Assembly: GCA_020161315.1 (NCBI GenBank)
Contig: JAIUOH010000015.1
Span: 1-64,000 of the forward strand
Direction: 5' to 3'
Source: Actinomycetota bacterium
Lineage (GTDB): Bacteria > Actinomycetota > Actinomycetes > Actinomycetales > Microbacteriaceae
Length of the DNA: 64,000 bases
Below, piece by piece: positions 39,579-47,836 of the stretch (the stretch's first letter is position 1; every line of letters begins with the position of its first letter). Under the pieces are notes generated by a model, which had not been told where the DNA came from, ran no database searches, and saw only the letters and a list, made by a program, of their open reading frames with translations. Position numbers and translations under genes: made by a program.

Positions 39579-39763
39579 CTAGTGTCTCGCACCGGAAATT
39601 CGTTGCCAGGATTGCGTGCAGAGATAGTGCATCGCAAGGCATGCGAGCGAAGGCCTGCTGGTGGCAAGTCGAGCGAGTTTGCAGCCGCGAGGTGCTGTCT
39701 CGGTGCGCGAGACTGGAATTGGATTTCCGGTGCGAGACGCTAGTTTCCGGTGCGGAACACTAG
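39579..39763. repeat. Three copies of a 20-bp element, two inverted, MITE-like
   Basis: CTAGTGTCTCGCACCGGAAA (39579-39598) is the reverse complement of TTTCCGGTGCGAGACGCTAG (39724-39743) except for one base. A third copy, TTTCCGGTGCGGAACACTAG (39744-39763), follows in tandem and overlaps the purB stop. About 125 bp lie between the inverted copies. It may be a short mobile palindrome, a bidirectional terminator or a regulatory site. Confidence 0.75.
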
Positions 39764-41148
39764 TTTGCGCGTAGGTGCTCGAGCAGTTTTGCCGCGTCGC
39801 CCACGTAGGTAGCCGGGGTCAGCTCGAGCAGACGCTGCTTTGCCTCGTCGCCGATCTCGAGCGCCGAGACGAACTCGATGAGATCGGCCTGGCCGATCCT
39901 CTTGCCGCGAGTGAGTTCTTTGAGCGCAGCGTAGGGGTCGCTGATCGTCGAGCGGCCGGCGGTTACCTCGGCGCGAATGACGGTCTGAATCGCCTCGCCG
40001 AGCACCTCCCAGTTGCTGTCGAGGTCGGCCGCGAGCACCTCTGGTGCCGCATCGATCTGGCCGAGGCCGCGAAGCACGTTATCGAGCGCCAGCACCGAGT
40101 GGCCGATACCGACGCCGATGTTGCGCTGGGCCGATGAGTCGGTGAGGTCGCGCTGCCAGCGGCTCGTCACAAGCGTCTGCGCGAGTGAGTCGAGAATTGC
40201 GTTTGAGAGCTCGAAGTTTGCCTCGGCGTTCTCGAAGCGAATCGGGTTGACCTTGTGCGGCATGGTCGAAGAGCCCGTGGCGCCCGCGACCGGAATCTGA
40301 CGGAAGTAGCCGATCGAGATGTAGCTCCAGATGTCGGTCGCAAGGTTGTGCAGAATGCGGTTTGCGTGCGCGATGCGCGAGTAGAGCTCGGCCTGCCAGT
40401 CGTGCGATTCGATCTGGGTGGTGAGCGGGTTCCAGTCGAGACCGAGGCCCTCAACGAACTCGCGAGACACCCGCTGCCAGTCAACGGTCGGGTCTGCTGC
40501 GATGTGCGCGGCGAAGGTACCGGTAGCGCCCGAGAACTTGCCCAGGTATTCGACCTGCGCAATCTGCGCGACCTGGCGGTTCAGGCGGTGCACGAAGACG
40601 GCGAGCTCTTTGCCGAGCGTGGTCGGGGTGGCGGGCTGGCCGTGCGTGCGGCTCATCATGGGCAGCTCGCGGTACTGCTCTGCCTGGCGAGCGAGCTCGG
40701 CAATGACTGCCTCAAGCTTTGGCTGCCAGACCTCCGCGACGGCCTGCTTCACGGTGAGCGCGTACGAGAGGTTGTTGATGTCTTCGCTCGTGCACGCGAC
40801 GTGCGTGAGCTCGGCGATGTGGTCGAGGCCCTGACGCGACAGCTGGGCGCGCACGAGGTATTCGACCGCCTTCACGTCGTGCTGCGTGACGCGCTCGGTT
40901 TCGGCGAGCTCGTCAATCTCGGCCTGCCCGAAGTTCGCGGCCCAGGTGCGCAGCGTCGCGACCTCAGCAGCGTCGAGGGGCGCCGAGCCGAGCAGCTCAT
41001 GCTGTGTCAGGTAGACGAGCCACTCAACCTCAACGTGCACGCGGGCCTTGTTGAGCCCGGCCTCCGAAAGAAAGTCACCAAGCCCCGCGACCTGCTTCGC
41101 GTAGCGGCCGTCGAGTGGGCTGAGGGGCTGCGTGGGAAGCTGCGACAT
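39760..41148 (-). CDS. purB: Adenylosuccinate lyase
   Basis: A 462-residue lyase of the fumarase/aspartase superfamily, acting twice in purine synthesis (SAICAR and adenylosuccinate cleavage). It shows TSEDINNLSYAL, SRTHGQPATPTTLGKELAVF and the signature TGSSTMPHKVNPIRFE. The reading frame is open far upstream (to 41811), but MSQLPTQPLSPLDGRYA at 41148 with GGAGAG before it is the family start. Confidence 0.95.
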   Translation of the reverse strand: MSQLPTQPLSPLDGRYAKQVAGLGDFLSEAGLNKARVHVEVEWLVYLTQHELLGSAPLDAAEVATLRTWAANFGQAEIDELAETERVTQHDVKAVEYLVRAQLSRQGLDHIAELTHVACTSEDINNLSYALTVKQAVAEVWQPKLEAVIAELARQAEQYRELPMMSRTHGQPATPTTLGKELAVFVHRLNRQVAQIAQVEYLGKFSGATGTFAAHIAADPTVDWQRVSREFVEGLGLDWNPLTTQIESHDWQAELYSRIAHANRILHNLATDIWSYISIGYFRQIPVAGATGSSTMPHKVNPIRFENAEANFELSNAILDSLAQTLVTSRWQRDLTDSSAQRNIGVGIGHSVLALDNVLRGLGQIDAAPEVLAADLDSNWEVLGEAIQTVIRAEVTAGRSTISDPYAALKELTRGKRIGQADLIEFVSALEIGDEAKQRLLELTPATYVGDAAKLLEHLRAN

Positions 41149-41283
41149 GAGTGACTCTCCGTATGTGTCGGGGCGAGGATCGGCCAATGTATATTCTCCC
41201 ACGCGTTTGAAGGGGCAAGCTCTTGCCTCGCCTCGGGTAGCCTTGCCAATGAGCGGGGGCGACACGGGTGGGGTGAGAATCGG

Positions 41284-41856
41284 GTGCAGATGCGAAGCAG
41301 AACACGCAGGGTTGCGGCAGTCGTCGGTGGGGTGATCCTCGCCGCGAGCTTGAGCGCTTGCGCGCCAACAGCGCTTGTTGGAGCACTTATCAACCCTCAG
41401 AGCGAGATCGAATACAACGTCGAGATCGAGAACGCCGCGTTGCAGACGGCCAAAGACGAAGTACTGAACTACTTCAATGTCGACGACTGGGTGCCGCCGA
41501 CCACCGGAAACGTGCGAACCTCGTGCAGCACCGAGTCTGGCGAGAAGGCCTATCTCTTCTACGGCTCGTGGTTCACAACCGAGGCCGCGGCGCTTTCGGG
41601 CGACGGTGAGGTTGCCCGACAGGCGATCGCCGACTTTCGGGTTTGGCTCGAAGCCGAGGGGTGGAGCTACATCGAGGAATTCGACTTCACCGCAGACGAC
41701 CTCACCCAGGTGAACGCCTTTGGTGTGACGGGCACGAAGCTCGGTTCGGGGATCAACATGATGCAGGCGATCTACTACTACGAGGGTGATGACGGCATTG
41801 ACTACCCGCACATCGTGGTCGATATCGACAGCACCTGCCTGGCCTCTGATCTCTGA
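41284..41856 (+). CDS. Lipoprotein of unknown function
   Basis: A lipoprotein of about 190 residues with a basic N-terminus, hydrophobic core and lipobox LSAC (ILAASLSACAPTAL). The mature domain has many acidic and aromatic residues (SWFTTEAAAL, GWSYIEEFDF) and two further cysteines. The first start is GTG; an ATG two codons on is equally plausible. It is convergent with WXG100 locus 2. Confidence 0.75.
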   Translation: MQMRSRTRRVAAVVGGVILAASLSACAPTALVGALINPQSEIEYNVEIENAALQTAKDEVLNYFNVDDWVPPTTGNVRTSCSTESGEKAYLFYGSWFTTEAAALSGDGEVARQAIADFRVWLEAEGWSYIEEFDFTADDLTQVNAFGVTGTKLGSGINMMQAIYYYEGDDGIDYPHIVVDIDSTCLASDL

Positions 41857-41958
41857 ATGGTCGCCGCGTCGTGTCCGATCTCGACGTTGATGGACTGCGC
41901 GAGGGTGACAGCACGCTGCTGCGCGGGGTGCAGTTCGTGCGCGTTCGATCTGCGGTAT

Positions 41959-42405
41959 TCAGGCCTGCGTGCGGTGCATGAAGATCTGTATGATCTCTTC
42001 GCCGTCTGAGAAGTAGAGCCTGCGGCCATCGCCCCAGCCGAGCGTGCCTCGTGCGAGTCCGCGGTCGACTGGTAGTACGCCACCATCGCCGGTGTCACCG
42101 AACTTATCGAAGGTGAAGTCCAGTACATGACGACCGGGTCTGACTTCCCAGGTTCCGCTTCCAGAGATCACGCCGATGGCGTCTTTTCCGGTGAACGGAT
42201 CGAACGAGAGCCCGTCGAGTTGAAAGGTGCCGTCGGCGTAGAAGTCTGCGGTGCCGCGGGCTTCGGGTTCTGCGACCCAGTGCCCGATGATTTCGCTCGC
42301 AGGAAGGGGTCTTGAAGCTGTGAAGTAAAGCAGCACGAGGATCGCCGCGGTGGCGAGGCCGACGACGGCGAGAAAAGCTCCTGCGAGTACGCGCCCGATG
42401 GTCAT
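41959..42405 (-). CDS. Membrane-anchored beta-rich protein, locus 2
   Basis: A 148-residue protein with one N-terminal membrane segment (about 5-30) and an extracytoplasmic domain rich in beta strands (IIGHWVAEPEARGTADFYADGTFQLDG, then GSGTWEV, RRLYFSDG). Its ATG overlaps the stop of the WXG100-like gene by 4 nt. It takes the place held by lipoproteins in loci 1 and 3, so an immunity or partner role is a reasonable guess without direct evidence. Confidence 0.7.
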   Translation of the reverse strand: MTIGRVLAGAFLAVVGLATAAILVLLYFTASRPLPASEIIGHWVAEPEARGTADFYADGTFQLDGLSFDPFTGKDAIGVISGSGTWEVRPGRHVLDFTFDKFGDTGDGGVLPVDRGLARGTLGWGDGRRLYFSDGEEIIQIFMHRTQA

Positions 42406-43487
42406 TGCGGCATCCTGATGATCTCGGTCCAGACGATGGTTTGCTGAGTGTTATCCCAGGTGCCGTACTGCTCGTTTGCCTCGTTCAACGACTCGTACCA
42501 TGGCAGGTGTGCGCCACCGGTGAGGGGGATGCGGGTGAATGAGTCTCGCGTCATCGGGTTGGTCGCAGTGAAGGTGACCTCGGCGTTGCCCTGCGCATCG
42601 ATCGAGTTCACGGTGTAGCTCAATACGTACGAGCCGAGCATTGCCTCTGGAAAGTTGCCCCACTCGCCGCCATTCGAATAGGTAATCACATCGCCAAGGA
42701 GCACCTCAGGGTGGTCGCTGATTCTGCGATCCTCATCATCCGAGCCTGGTAAGGTCCCGTCCCGAAGTTTTTCTCTCAAATTTTGCCGCAGATCCTTGAT
42801 ATGCGGGCTATTTCTGAAATGCTCGGTGAATGAGTCTCCATCGGTGAAAAAGCGGCTCCTTGGTCCTTTGCCTGACGCGAACTGAGAAAATAGCTCCCAC
42901 GATTGTGCGTTCGCGTCGTATTTTGGGTTCTTGAAACCGGTTCGGGCGGGCAGGGCGCTGAGGTATCCCCAGGTTTGCGAAGAAGCGCCTAGCGCTTGCT
43001 TTGCGAACGCAGCATCAGCCTCTGCCCGCCGTTCCGCGAGTGTTGCGAGTTTCGACACCGCCGTTTCGAAGCTCGCCTGCGCCGCGGTAAACGCACGCTC
43101 CCTTCGCGCCAGTTCGGCGGCGTCTGGTGGTGACGTGGTGCTGTCGAGATATTCCCGACTCATCGCGAGCTGCGCAGCCGCGCGATCTTCTATCAGGTGC
43201 TTTGCCTGTTCTTTGATCTCTTCGACGATGTCTATGTATTTCTTAAACCCATCGACGACCGCATCGGTGACCTCTTTCGACTCGGTGAGACTGCGCAATC
43301 GGTTCTGTATTGCTGTTCCAAACGCGCTTGCGCTCTTGCCGGTCCACACTGAGGGGAGCGACTTTGTGATCTTGAGAAGTTGCTGCTGAGCTTCTTCGCT
43401 CGCCTTGCTGGTCTCGAGAAACCAACGCTGTGCGTCACGAAGAGATTCGAGGTCGCCTGCGCCGGGGTCATCCACTGTCCCCTGCAT
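42402..43487 (-). CDS. WXG100-domain secreted-protein candidate (locus 2)
   Basis: A 361-residue protein. Residues about 10-110 form a classic WXG100-type helical hairpin with the turn VWTGKSASAFG (W48-T-G50). A long charged helical region follows (about 85-165), then a C-terminal domain (about 195-361) with SRFFTDGDSFTEHFR (211-225), LGSYVLSYTV, DSFTRIP and the ending QTIVWTEIIRMPQ. That domain recurs in the protein at 17193-18317. An ATG at 43487 follows the small upstream gene by 8 bp. Secretion by a type VII system is inferred from the WXG hairpin. Confidence 0.75.
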   Translation of the reverse strand: MQGTVDDPGAGDLESLRDAQRWFLETSKASEEAQQQLLKITKSLPSVWTGKSASAFGTAIQNRLRSLTESKEVTDAVVDGFKKYIDIVEEIKEQAKHLIEDRAAAQLAMSREYLDSTTSPPDAAELARRERAFTAAQASFETAVSKLATLAERRAEADAAFAKQALGASSQTWGYLSALPARTGFKNPKYDANAQSWELFSQFASGKGPRSRFFTDGDSFTEHFRNSPHIKDLRQNLREKLRDGTLPGSDDEDRRISDHPEVLLGDVITYSNGGEWGNFPEAMLGSYVLSYTVNSIDAQGNAEVTFTATNPMTRDSFTRIPLTGGAHLPWYESLNEANEQYGTWDNTQQTIVWTEIIRMPQ

Positions 43488-43495
43488 TCGGGGCC

Positions 43496-43777
43496 TCAGA
43501 GACTGAACTGCTTGAACGTAGCGGCAAAGTGCTGGTCGTCGCTCCAAAGCTCATTGATTGCAGCGAGAGCCTCGATCGCGTTCTCGCAGAGCAGGCTGCG
43601 GGTCACCGACATGTCGCGCAGATAATCTTCAGCCACCATTGCGGCGACTGTTGCGACTGCTTCACTGCCACCAGCGGCACAATTTGGTGCAGGCCGGTCG
43701 CGCAACCCCTCGGCTGTTCTGCCGGCATCATTGCTCATACGCGTTGCCGCGTAAATATCTAACATGATTTCATTCAT
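43496..43777 (-). CDS. Small helical partner protein (locus 2)
   Basis: A 93-residue protein (MNEIMLDIYAATRMSNDAG at the start) predicted to be two helices, with VATVAAMVAEDYLRDM and CENAIEALAAINELW as the core. It could be an ESX-type partner of the protein encoded 8 bp downstream. AGAGG lies 8 nt before the ATG. An upstream in-frame extension of 50 codons exists but has no supporting start signal. Confidence 0.65.
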   Translation of the reverse strand: MNEIMLDIYAATRMSNDAGRTAEGLRDRPAPNCAAGGSEAVATVAAMVAEDYLRDMSVTRSLLCENAIEALAAINELWSDDQHFAATFKQFSL

Positions 43778-44072
43778 GCGCTTGTACCTCTGGGACTCTT
43801 TCTTCCCCCACGAAGAGCATACCCGAATCATCTCGATCAGTTGTGCCGAAAACTTGGGCGACCAGGTGCGCAGGCTTGGCCGAACCCTTGACGATCGAAA
43901 CTGGGAGCGCACGGTTGCTTGCAGCACTGATTCTTACCTGTGGGCGAAGACCTAACAAAGTTGCAGCGTCTCTTGCAATATTGCGGCTTTGCTGCGTCTT
44001 CGCGTCGCGCCCGGCTTCGTGCCCCGTTGCACCCAGCGCCAGATACCTGAAACGAATGAACGAATCGGGGCG

Positions 44073-44363
44073 CTAATGCCGAGCGGCCCCAACGATGAGC
44101 ACGACGGCTAGGAACAGCAGAAACGCGAAGGTGAGCAGGGCGGCCAGCAGAGTCGCGAGCACTCCTGGCCAGCGCTTCGCCGAGCGCACCACGCCGACAA
44201 TCGCGAGCACCAGCGACACGGCACCCACGGCGATCGACCCGAGCATAAACGGCCCGAGAAAGCCCTCGCCATCGATCAGCACGAACGATACGAGCAGCAC
44301 CCCGAGTGCCGAAACGATGAGCGAGAACCAGACAAGGGGCGAAACGGTGGGTTTCTCGGTCAC
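44073..44363 (-). CDS. Small three-segment membrane protein
   Basis: A 96-residue protein made almost wholly of three hydrophobic segments. A GTG start overlaps the phosphatase gene stop by 4 nt, so it is co-expressed with it. No recognised domain. Confidence 0.7.
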   Translation of the reverse strand: MTEKPTVSPLVWFSLIVSALGVLLVSFVLIDGEGFLGPFMLGSIAVGAVSLVLAIVGVVRSAKRWPGVLATLLAALLTFAFLLFLAVVLIVGAARH

Positions 44364-44851
44364 TGGGCTGGCCTCTCAATCTGTTCGGTAAGTCGCGTGA
44401 GCAGGACAGCACAACTGCGCTCGATCTGAGCGAGCACCCGCACAAAGGCCTGCTCGTCTGAATAGTAAGGGTCAAAGACGTCGGGGTCTTTCGGCTGTTC
44501 CGGGTCGAACTCGGTGAGCAGGGCTATGCGGTCGGGCGTGACGCCACGGCGCAACAGGATTTGCTCGTGACCACGATCCAGCGCAATTAAAAGGTCGAAG
44601 TCGCGCACCTCGGTCTCGCTCAGCTGCGAGGCTTGATGGCGGTTGCCGTCGTAACCGGCGGCGGCCAGCGCTGCCGCGGTGCGGGGGTCGGCACCCTCGC
44701 CAATGTGGTAGCCGTGGGTGCCGCTCGACATGACCTCGAAGCGGTCGCTGGCGCCGGCACGCTCGGCAAGCGCGCGGAAGATCACGTCGGCCATGGGGGA
44801 GCGGCAGATATTGCCAGTGCAGACGAAGCTGAGGCGAAACGGCTGGGTCAT
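44360..44851 (-). CDS. Low-molecular-weight protein tyrosine phosphatase
   Basis: A 163-residue phosphatase with the P-loop VCTGNICRSPMA (Cys11, Arg17) and the late catalytic aspartate segment DVFDPYYSDEQAF. It could dephosphorylate tyrosine kinases or arginine-phosphorylated proteins. The ATG at 44851 gives the family N-terminus MTQPFRLSFVCTGN. Confidence 0.92.
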   Translation of the reverse strand: MTQPFRLSFVCTGNICRSPMADVIFRALAERAGASDRFEVMSSGTHGYHIGEGADPRTAAALAAAGYDGNRHQASQLSETEVRDFDLLIALDRGHEQILLRRGVTPDRIALLTEFDPEQPKDPDVFDPYYSDEQAFVRVLAQIERSCAVLLTRLTEQIERPAQ

Positions 44852-44857
44852 GAGACC

Positions 44858-45190
44858 AGTGTGCCAGTCGAGGCGCGCATGCGCATCGCCGAAGACGGGC
44901 TGCCGGTCATTGAGACGGATGCCGATTTCGACCCGTCGCACCTTAGCGATGACTTCATTCGCGAAGCTCGTGGGGGACGTACCGTGAGCGCGATGCTCGT
45001 TGGGTGTGACTCGAGTGTCTTGATGCCGGCGCTTGATGCCAGACACTCCGTGCCGGCCGTAGCTTCGCCGTGTCAACGCGCTGCCGACGCACGTGCTGTT
45101 TGAGAACTATCCGTGGCTCACGGGTGCACGCGCAGACTCAAGTTGCTGTCGCGCGATCGCCGGTCGCCCGCGACCTACGACGCCATCGGG
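44858..45190 (+). pseudogene. Degraded gene remnant
   Basis: Starting at a GTG, codons with plausible protein composition (RMRIAEDGLPVIETDADF, then LSDDFIREARGGRTVSAML) run in one frame. The frame then appears to shift, and THVLFENYPWLTGARAD and KLLSRDRRSPATYDAIGVDY lie in other frames before a stop at about 45188. The pieces look like one gene with at least two frameshifts. I do not recognise the family. Confidence 0.45.
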
Positions 45191-45241
45191 GTCGACTACG
45201 AACTCGTCTAGCTCGCCCGCAGGGTTCGATCGCTGCCCGGC

Positions 45242-45649
45242 CTAGCGATCCCGCTTCTTATTGGTGCCGAGCAGGCCGTTCATGATGCCCGAAAGCAGCG
45301 ACAGCACGAGGGCAGCGAGCACACCCCACCAGAAGCCACCGATCGCGAGGCCGAAGCCTGCGAGACCCGAGAGCCAGGCGACGACGCCAAGCAAGAAACC
45401 GTTGATGATCAGCCCGAAGAGACCGAGCGTCAAGATATAAAGCGGGATCGAAACCACCCGCACAACCTTGCCGAGCGTGCCGTTGACGAGACCGAAGACC
45501 AGCGCGACGAGCAGCAGGGTGAAGAGGTAGTCGTATTCACCGCTGCCGATGGGCACGATCCAGATGCCGTTATCGCCGCTGCCGCCCACTATGAGCGTGG
45601 TGAGCCAGAGCGCAAAGGCGCTGACAAGAACCCGAATGATGGTGCGCAT
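45242..45649 (-). CDS. Phage holin family 4 / PF04020-like membrane protein
   Basis: A 135-residue protein with four hydrophobic segments. The pattern VFGLVNGTLGKVVRVVSIPLYILTLGLFGLIINGFLL is characteristic of the PF04020 membrane family. It is a chromosomal gene, not a phage one, and its function is unknown. Confidence 0.8.
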   Translation of the reverse strand: MRTIIRVLVSAFALWLTTLIVGGSGDNGIWIVPIGSGEYDYLFTLLLVALVFGLVNGTLGKVVRVVSIPLYILTLGLFGLIINGFLLGVVAWLSGLAGFGLAIGGFWWGVLAALVLSLLSGIMNGLLGTNKKRDR

Positions 45650-45709
45650 GCTGCAAGTCTGCCACCAGAAGCTGGCGGATGGCCGAGACTTCCCGGGTGG
45701 CTGATTCGG

Positions 45710-46411
45710 TTAGAAGACGAGCGAACCGATGAAATAGCTGACCGCCATTGTGCCGATGCCGACTGCGAGCGTTCGCGCGAGGGTGCGCGACAGCGACATG
45801 TGCCCGGTTTGTGAGGCGAGCCACGAGGTGAGCACCAGCGAGAGCACGACTGCCACCACGATTGCCCAGACCTCGATCTCAACCGGCACAAACACAGTGA
45901 TGAGCAGAGGAATCAGAGAGCCGAGCAAGAACGCGATCGCAGAGGTGACGCCGGCCCACACCGGTTGCCAGGGCGGGGTCGGCTCGTCGATGTCGTGCTC
46001 GTACTGGAGCTGCGCTGCAAGTGCGTCTTTCGCGCTGAGCTGCCGTGCGACCTGCTGTGCAGTATCAGGGGTCAGCCCTTTGCTCTCCCAGTAGCGCGCG
46101 AGTTCTGCTTCTTCGGCCTCGGGGCTTGCCGCTAGCTCTTCGCGCTCCTCTTCGATCAGACGCTGCTGCGCGTCTCGTTCGCCCGCCTCTTCTGCCCACT
46201 TTGCGCCGCCGAGGCCGAGCGAGCCCGCAACGATCATTGCCGTCGCGGCGGTTATCAGCACCTGATCTGAGGCACCGGCGCCCGCGAAGCCCTCGAGTAG
46301 ACCGGCGGTCGCGATGATGCCATCGTTCGCGTCGACCGCCCACTGGCGTGGTGCCAGCTGTGCGCGCAGGCGCGCGCCGAGGCTGGCAGGCGCAAACGAA
46401 TCGTGACTCAC
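45710..46411 (-). CDS. VIT1/CCC1-family transporter
   Basis: A 233-residue protein with WAVDANDGIIATAGLLEGFAGAG at the N-terminus (VIT-family first helix), a cytoplasmic Glu-rich region (about 75-125, LIEEEREELAASPEAEEAEL) and three C-terminal membrane segments. The family moves iron or manganese across membranes. GTG at 46411 gives the usual N-terminus; an upstream ATG at 46441 is possible. Confidence 0.85.
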   Translation of the reverse strand: MSHDSFAPASLGARLRAQLAPRQWAVDANDGIIATAGLLEGFAGAGASDQVLITAATAMIVAGSLGLGGAKWAEEAGERDAQQRLIEEEREELAASPEAEEAELARYWESKGLTPDTAQQVARQLSAKDALAAQLQYEHDIDEPTPPWQPVWAGVTSAIAFLLGSLIPLLITVFVPVEIEVWAIVVAVVLSLVLTSWLASQTGHMSLSRTLARTLAVGIGTMAVSYFIGSLVF

Positions 46412-46483
46412 GTTCTGAGTCTCGCAGATTGCTGGGACCATGGGTGCAACTCTGGTCGGTAAGTGCGGCCAATCGATACGGTT

Positions 46484-46536
46484 TTGCCGAATCCACACAC
46501 GAATCTTGTGTGGATTCGGCAAGAGTGTGTGGATTC
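46484..46536. repeat. 16-bp perfect hairpin with a third arm copy
   Basis: TTGCCGAATCCACACA (46484-46499) pairs with TGTGTGGATTCGGCAA (46507-46522) across a 7-nt loop, and TGTGTGGATTC recurs at 46526-46536. It lies between divergent VIT and dehydrogenase E1-alpha genes, so an operator or alternative-hairpin role is plausible. Confidence 0.75.
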
Positions 46537-46654
46537 AATGGGTGCGGATGCGATGCGATGTTAGCAAGGCACGGCGGGCGGCGCTCACGCAATGAATCAG
46601 AAAGTACGGCGTGAATATCCGGCTGCGAACATACCCCCTCGTTACACTGGCTGG

Positions 46655-47836
46655 GTGAGTGCAACGACAACATTCGGTGTCGATATGACCGACCCGGAGC
46701 CCATCCGCTTTCTCGACGACGAGGGCCGATACGCTCCATCTGCAACTGCGGCCGAGTTCGCGAACGAACTCGAGGGTCTCGACCTCGACGACCTCAAGCA
46801 GTGGTACCGCGACATGGCGGCCGTGCGCGCATTCGACACCGAGTGCACGCACCTGCAGCGCCAGGGCCAGCTCGCACTGTGGGCGCCGAGCGTTGGCCAA
46901 GAGGGCGGACAGGTGGGCATCGCCCACGCAGCTTCGGCAGAGGATCACCTCTTCCCGACCTACCGAGAGCACACGGTGGCATACGTGCGCGGCGTCGACC
47001 TCGTCGGCATCGCCGGCCAGTTTCGCGGTGTGACCCACGGTGGGTGGGATGTCACCGACCCATCGAACGGCAACTGCCACCTCTACACGCTCGTGCTCGG
47101 TGCCCAGGCGCAGCACGCGGGCGGTTTCGCCATGGGCCAGGTGCTCGACGCGAAGCGAAAGGCGGGCAGCGACTCGCTCGCCCCCGGCGAGGCGGGCGTG
47201 CCTACCGATGCCGCCACGATCGTGTTCTACGGTGACGGCACCACGAGCGAGGGTGACGTGAGCGAGTCGATGGTGTTTGCCTCGAGCTTTCAGTCGCCGC
47301 TTCTGCACGTGATGCAGAACAACAGCTGGGCCATCTCGGTGCCGGTTGCGCGCCAGTCGCGCACCCCGATCTACCGCCGTGCTCTCGGCTTCGGTCTGCG
47401 CGCCGTGCAGATTGATGGCAACGACCCGCTCGCGGGCTACGCGGTCGCAAAGCGCTTCCTCGCAGAGGCCAAGGCTGGCAATGGCCCCGGTTACATCGAG
47501 GCGCTCACGTACCGTATGGGTGCGCACACGACGAGCGATGATCCCACGCGATACCGCGAAAGCGACGAGCTCGAGAGCTGGCGTAGGCGAGACCCGATCG
47601 TGCGTTTCGAGGGCTACCTGCGCGAGCGCGGGGTGGGCGACGACTTCTTTGCAGAGGCCGCGCAGCAAGCAGACGCGATCGCGAAGCAGGCACGCGAGGG
47701 CATTCTGACGATGCCCGAGCCCGGCCATGACGCGATGTTTGCGCACGTGTACAGCGAGCCGCACCCGCTGATGGACGAGCAGCTCGAATGGCTCGAAGAC
47801 TACGAGGCAGCGATGAACGAGGGTGGCCAGGCATGA
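46655..47836 (+). CDS. 2-oxoacid dehydrogenase E1 component, alpha subunit
   Basis: A 393-residue thiamine-diphosphate E1-alpha. The ThDP motif is YGDGTTSEGDVSESMVFASS ending in NN. LQRQGQLALWAPSVGQEGGQVG, FPTYREHTV and the phosphorylation-loop-like YRMGAHTTSDDPTRYR are family features of pyruvate or branched-chain dehydrogenases. The GTG at 46655 stands 7 bp after a TACACT -10-like element and has no ribosome binding site, suggesting a leaderless mRNA. The ATG 10 codons on is an alternative. First of three genes for one complex. Confidence 0.9.
   Translation: MSATTTFGVDMTDPEPIRFLDDEGRYAPSATAAEFANELEGLDLDDLKQWYRDMAAVRAFDTECTHLQRQGQLALWAPSVGQEGGQVGIAHAASAEDHLFPTYREHTVAYVRGVDLVGIAGQFRGVTHGGWDVTDPSNGNCHLYTLVLGAQAQHAGGFAMGQVLDAKRKAGSDSLAPGEAGVPTDAATIVFYGDGTTSEGDVSESMVFASSFQSPLLHVMQNNSWAISVPVARQSRTPIYRRALGFGLRAVQIDGNDPLAGYAVAKRFLAEAKAGNGPGYIEALTYRMGAHTTSDDPTRYRESDELESWRRRDPIVRFEGYLRERGVGDDFFAEAAQQADAIAKQAREGILTMPEPGHDAMFAHVYSEPHPLMDEQLEWLEDYEAAMNEGGQA

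Noticed and set aside
40255..41154. 299-codon open frame antisense to purB
   Set aside because: Shadow of purB codon bias; no start signal or recognisable domain.
41149..41811. Upstream extension of the purB frame by 221 codons
   Set aside because: The family start with a ribosome binding site is at 41148, and the extension runs antisense to the lipoprotein gene at 41284.
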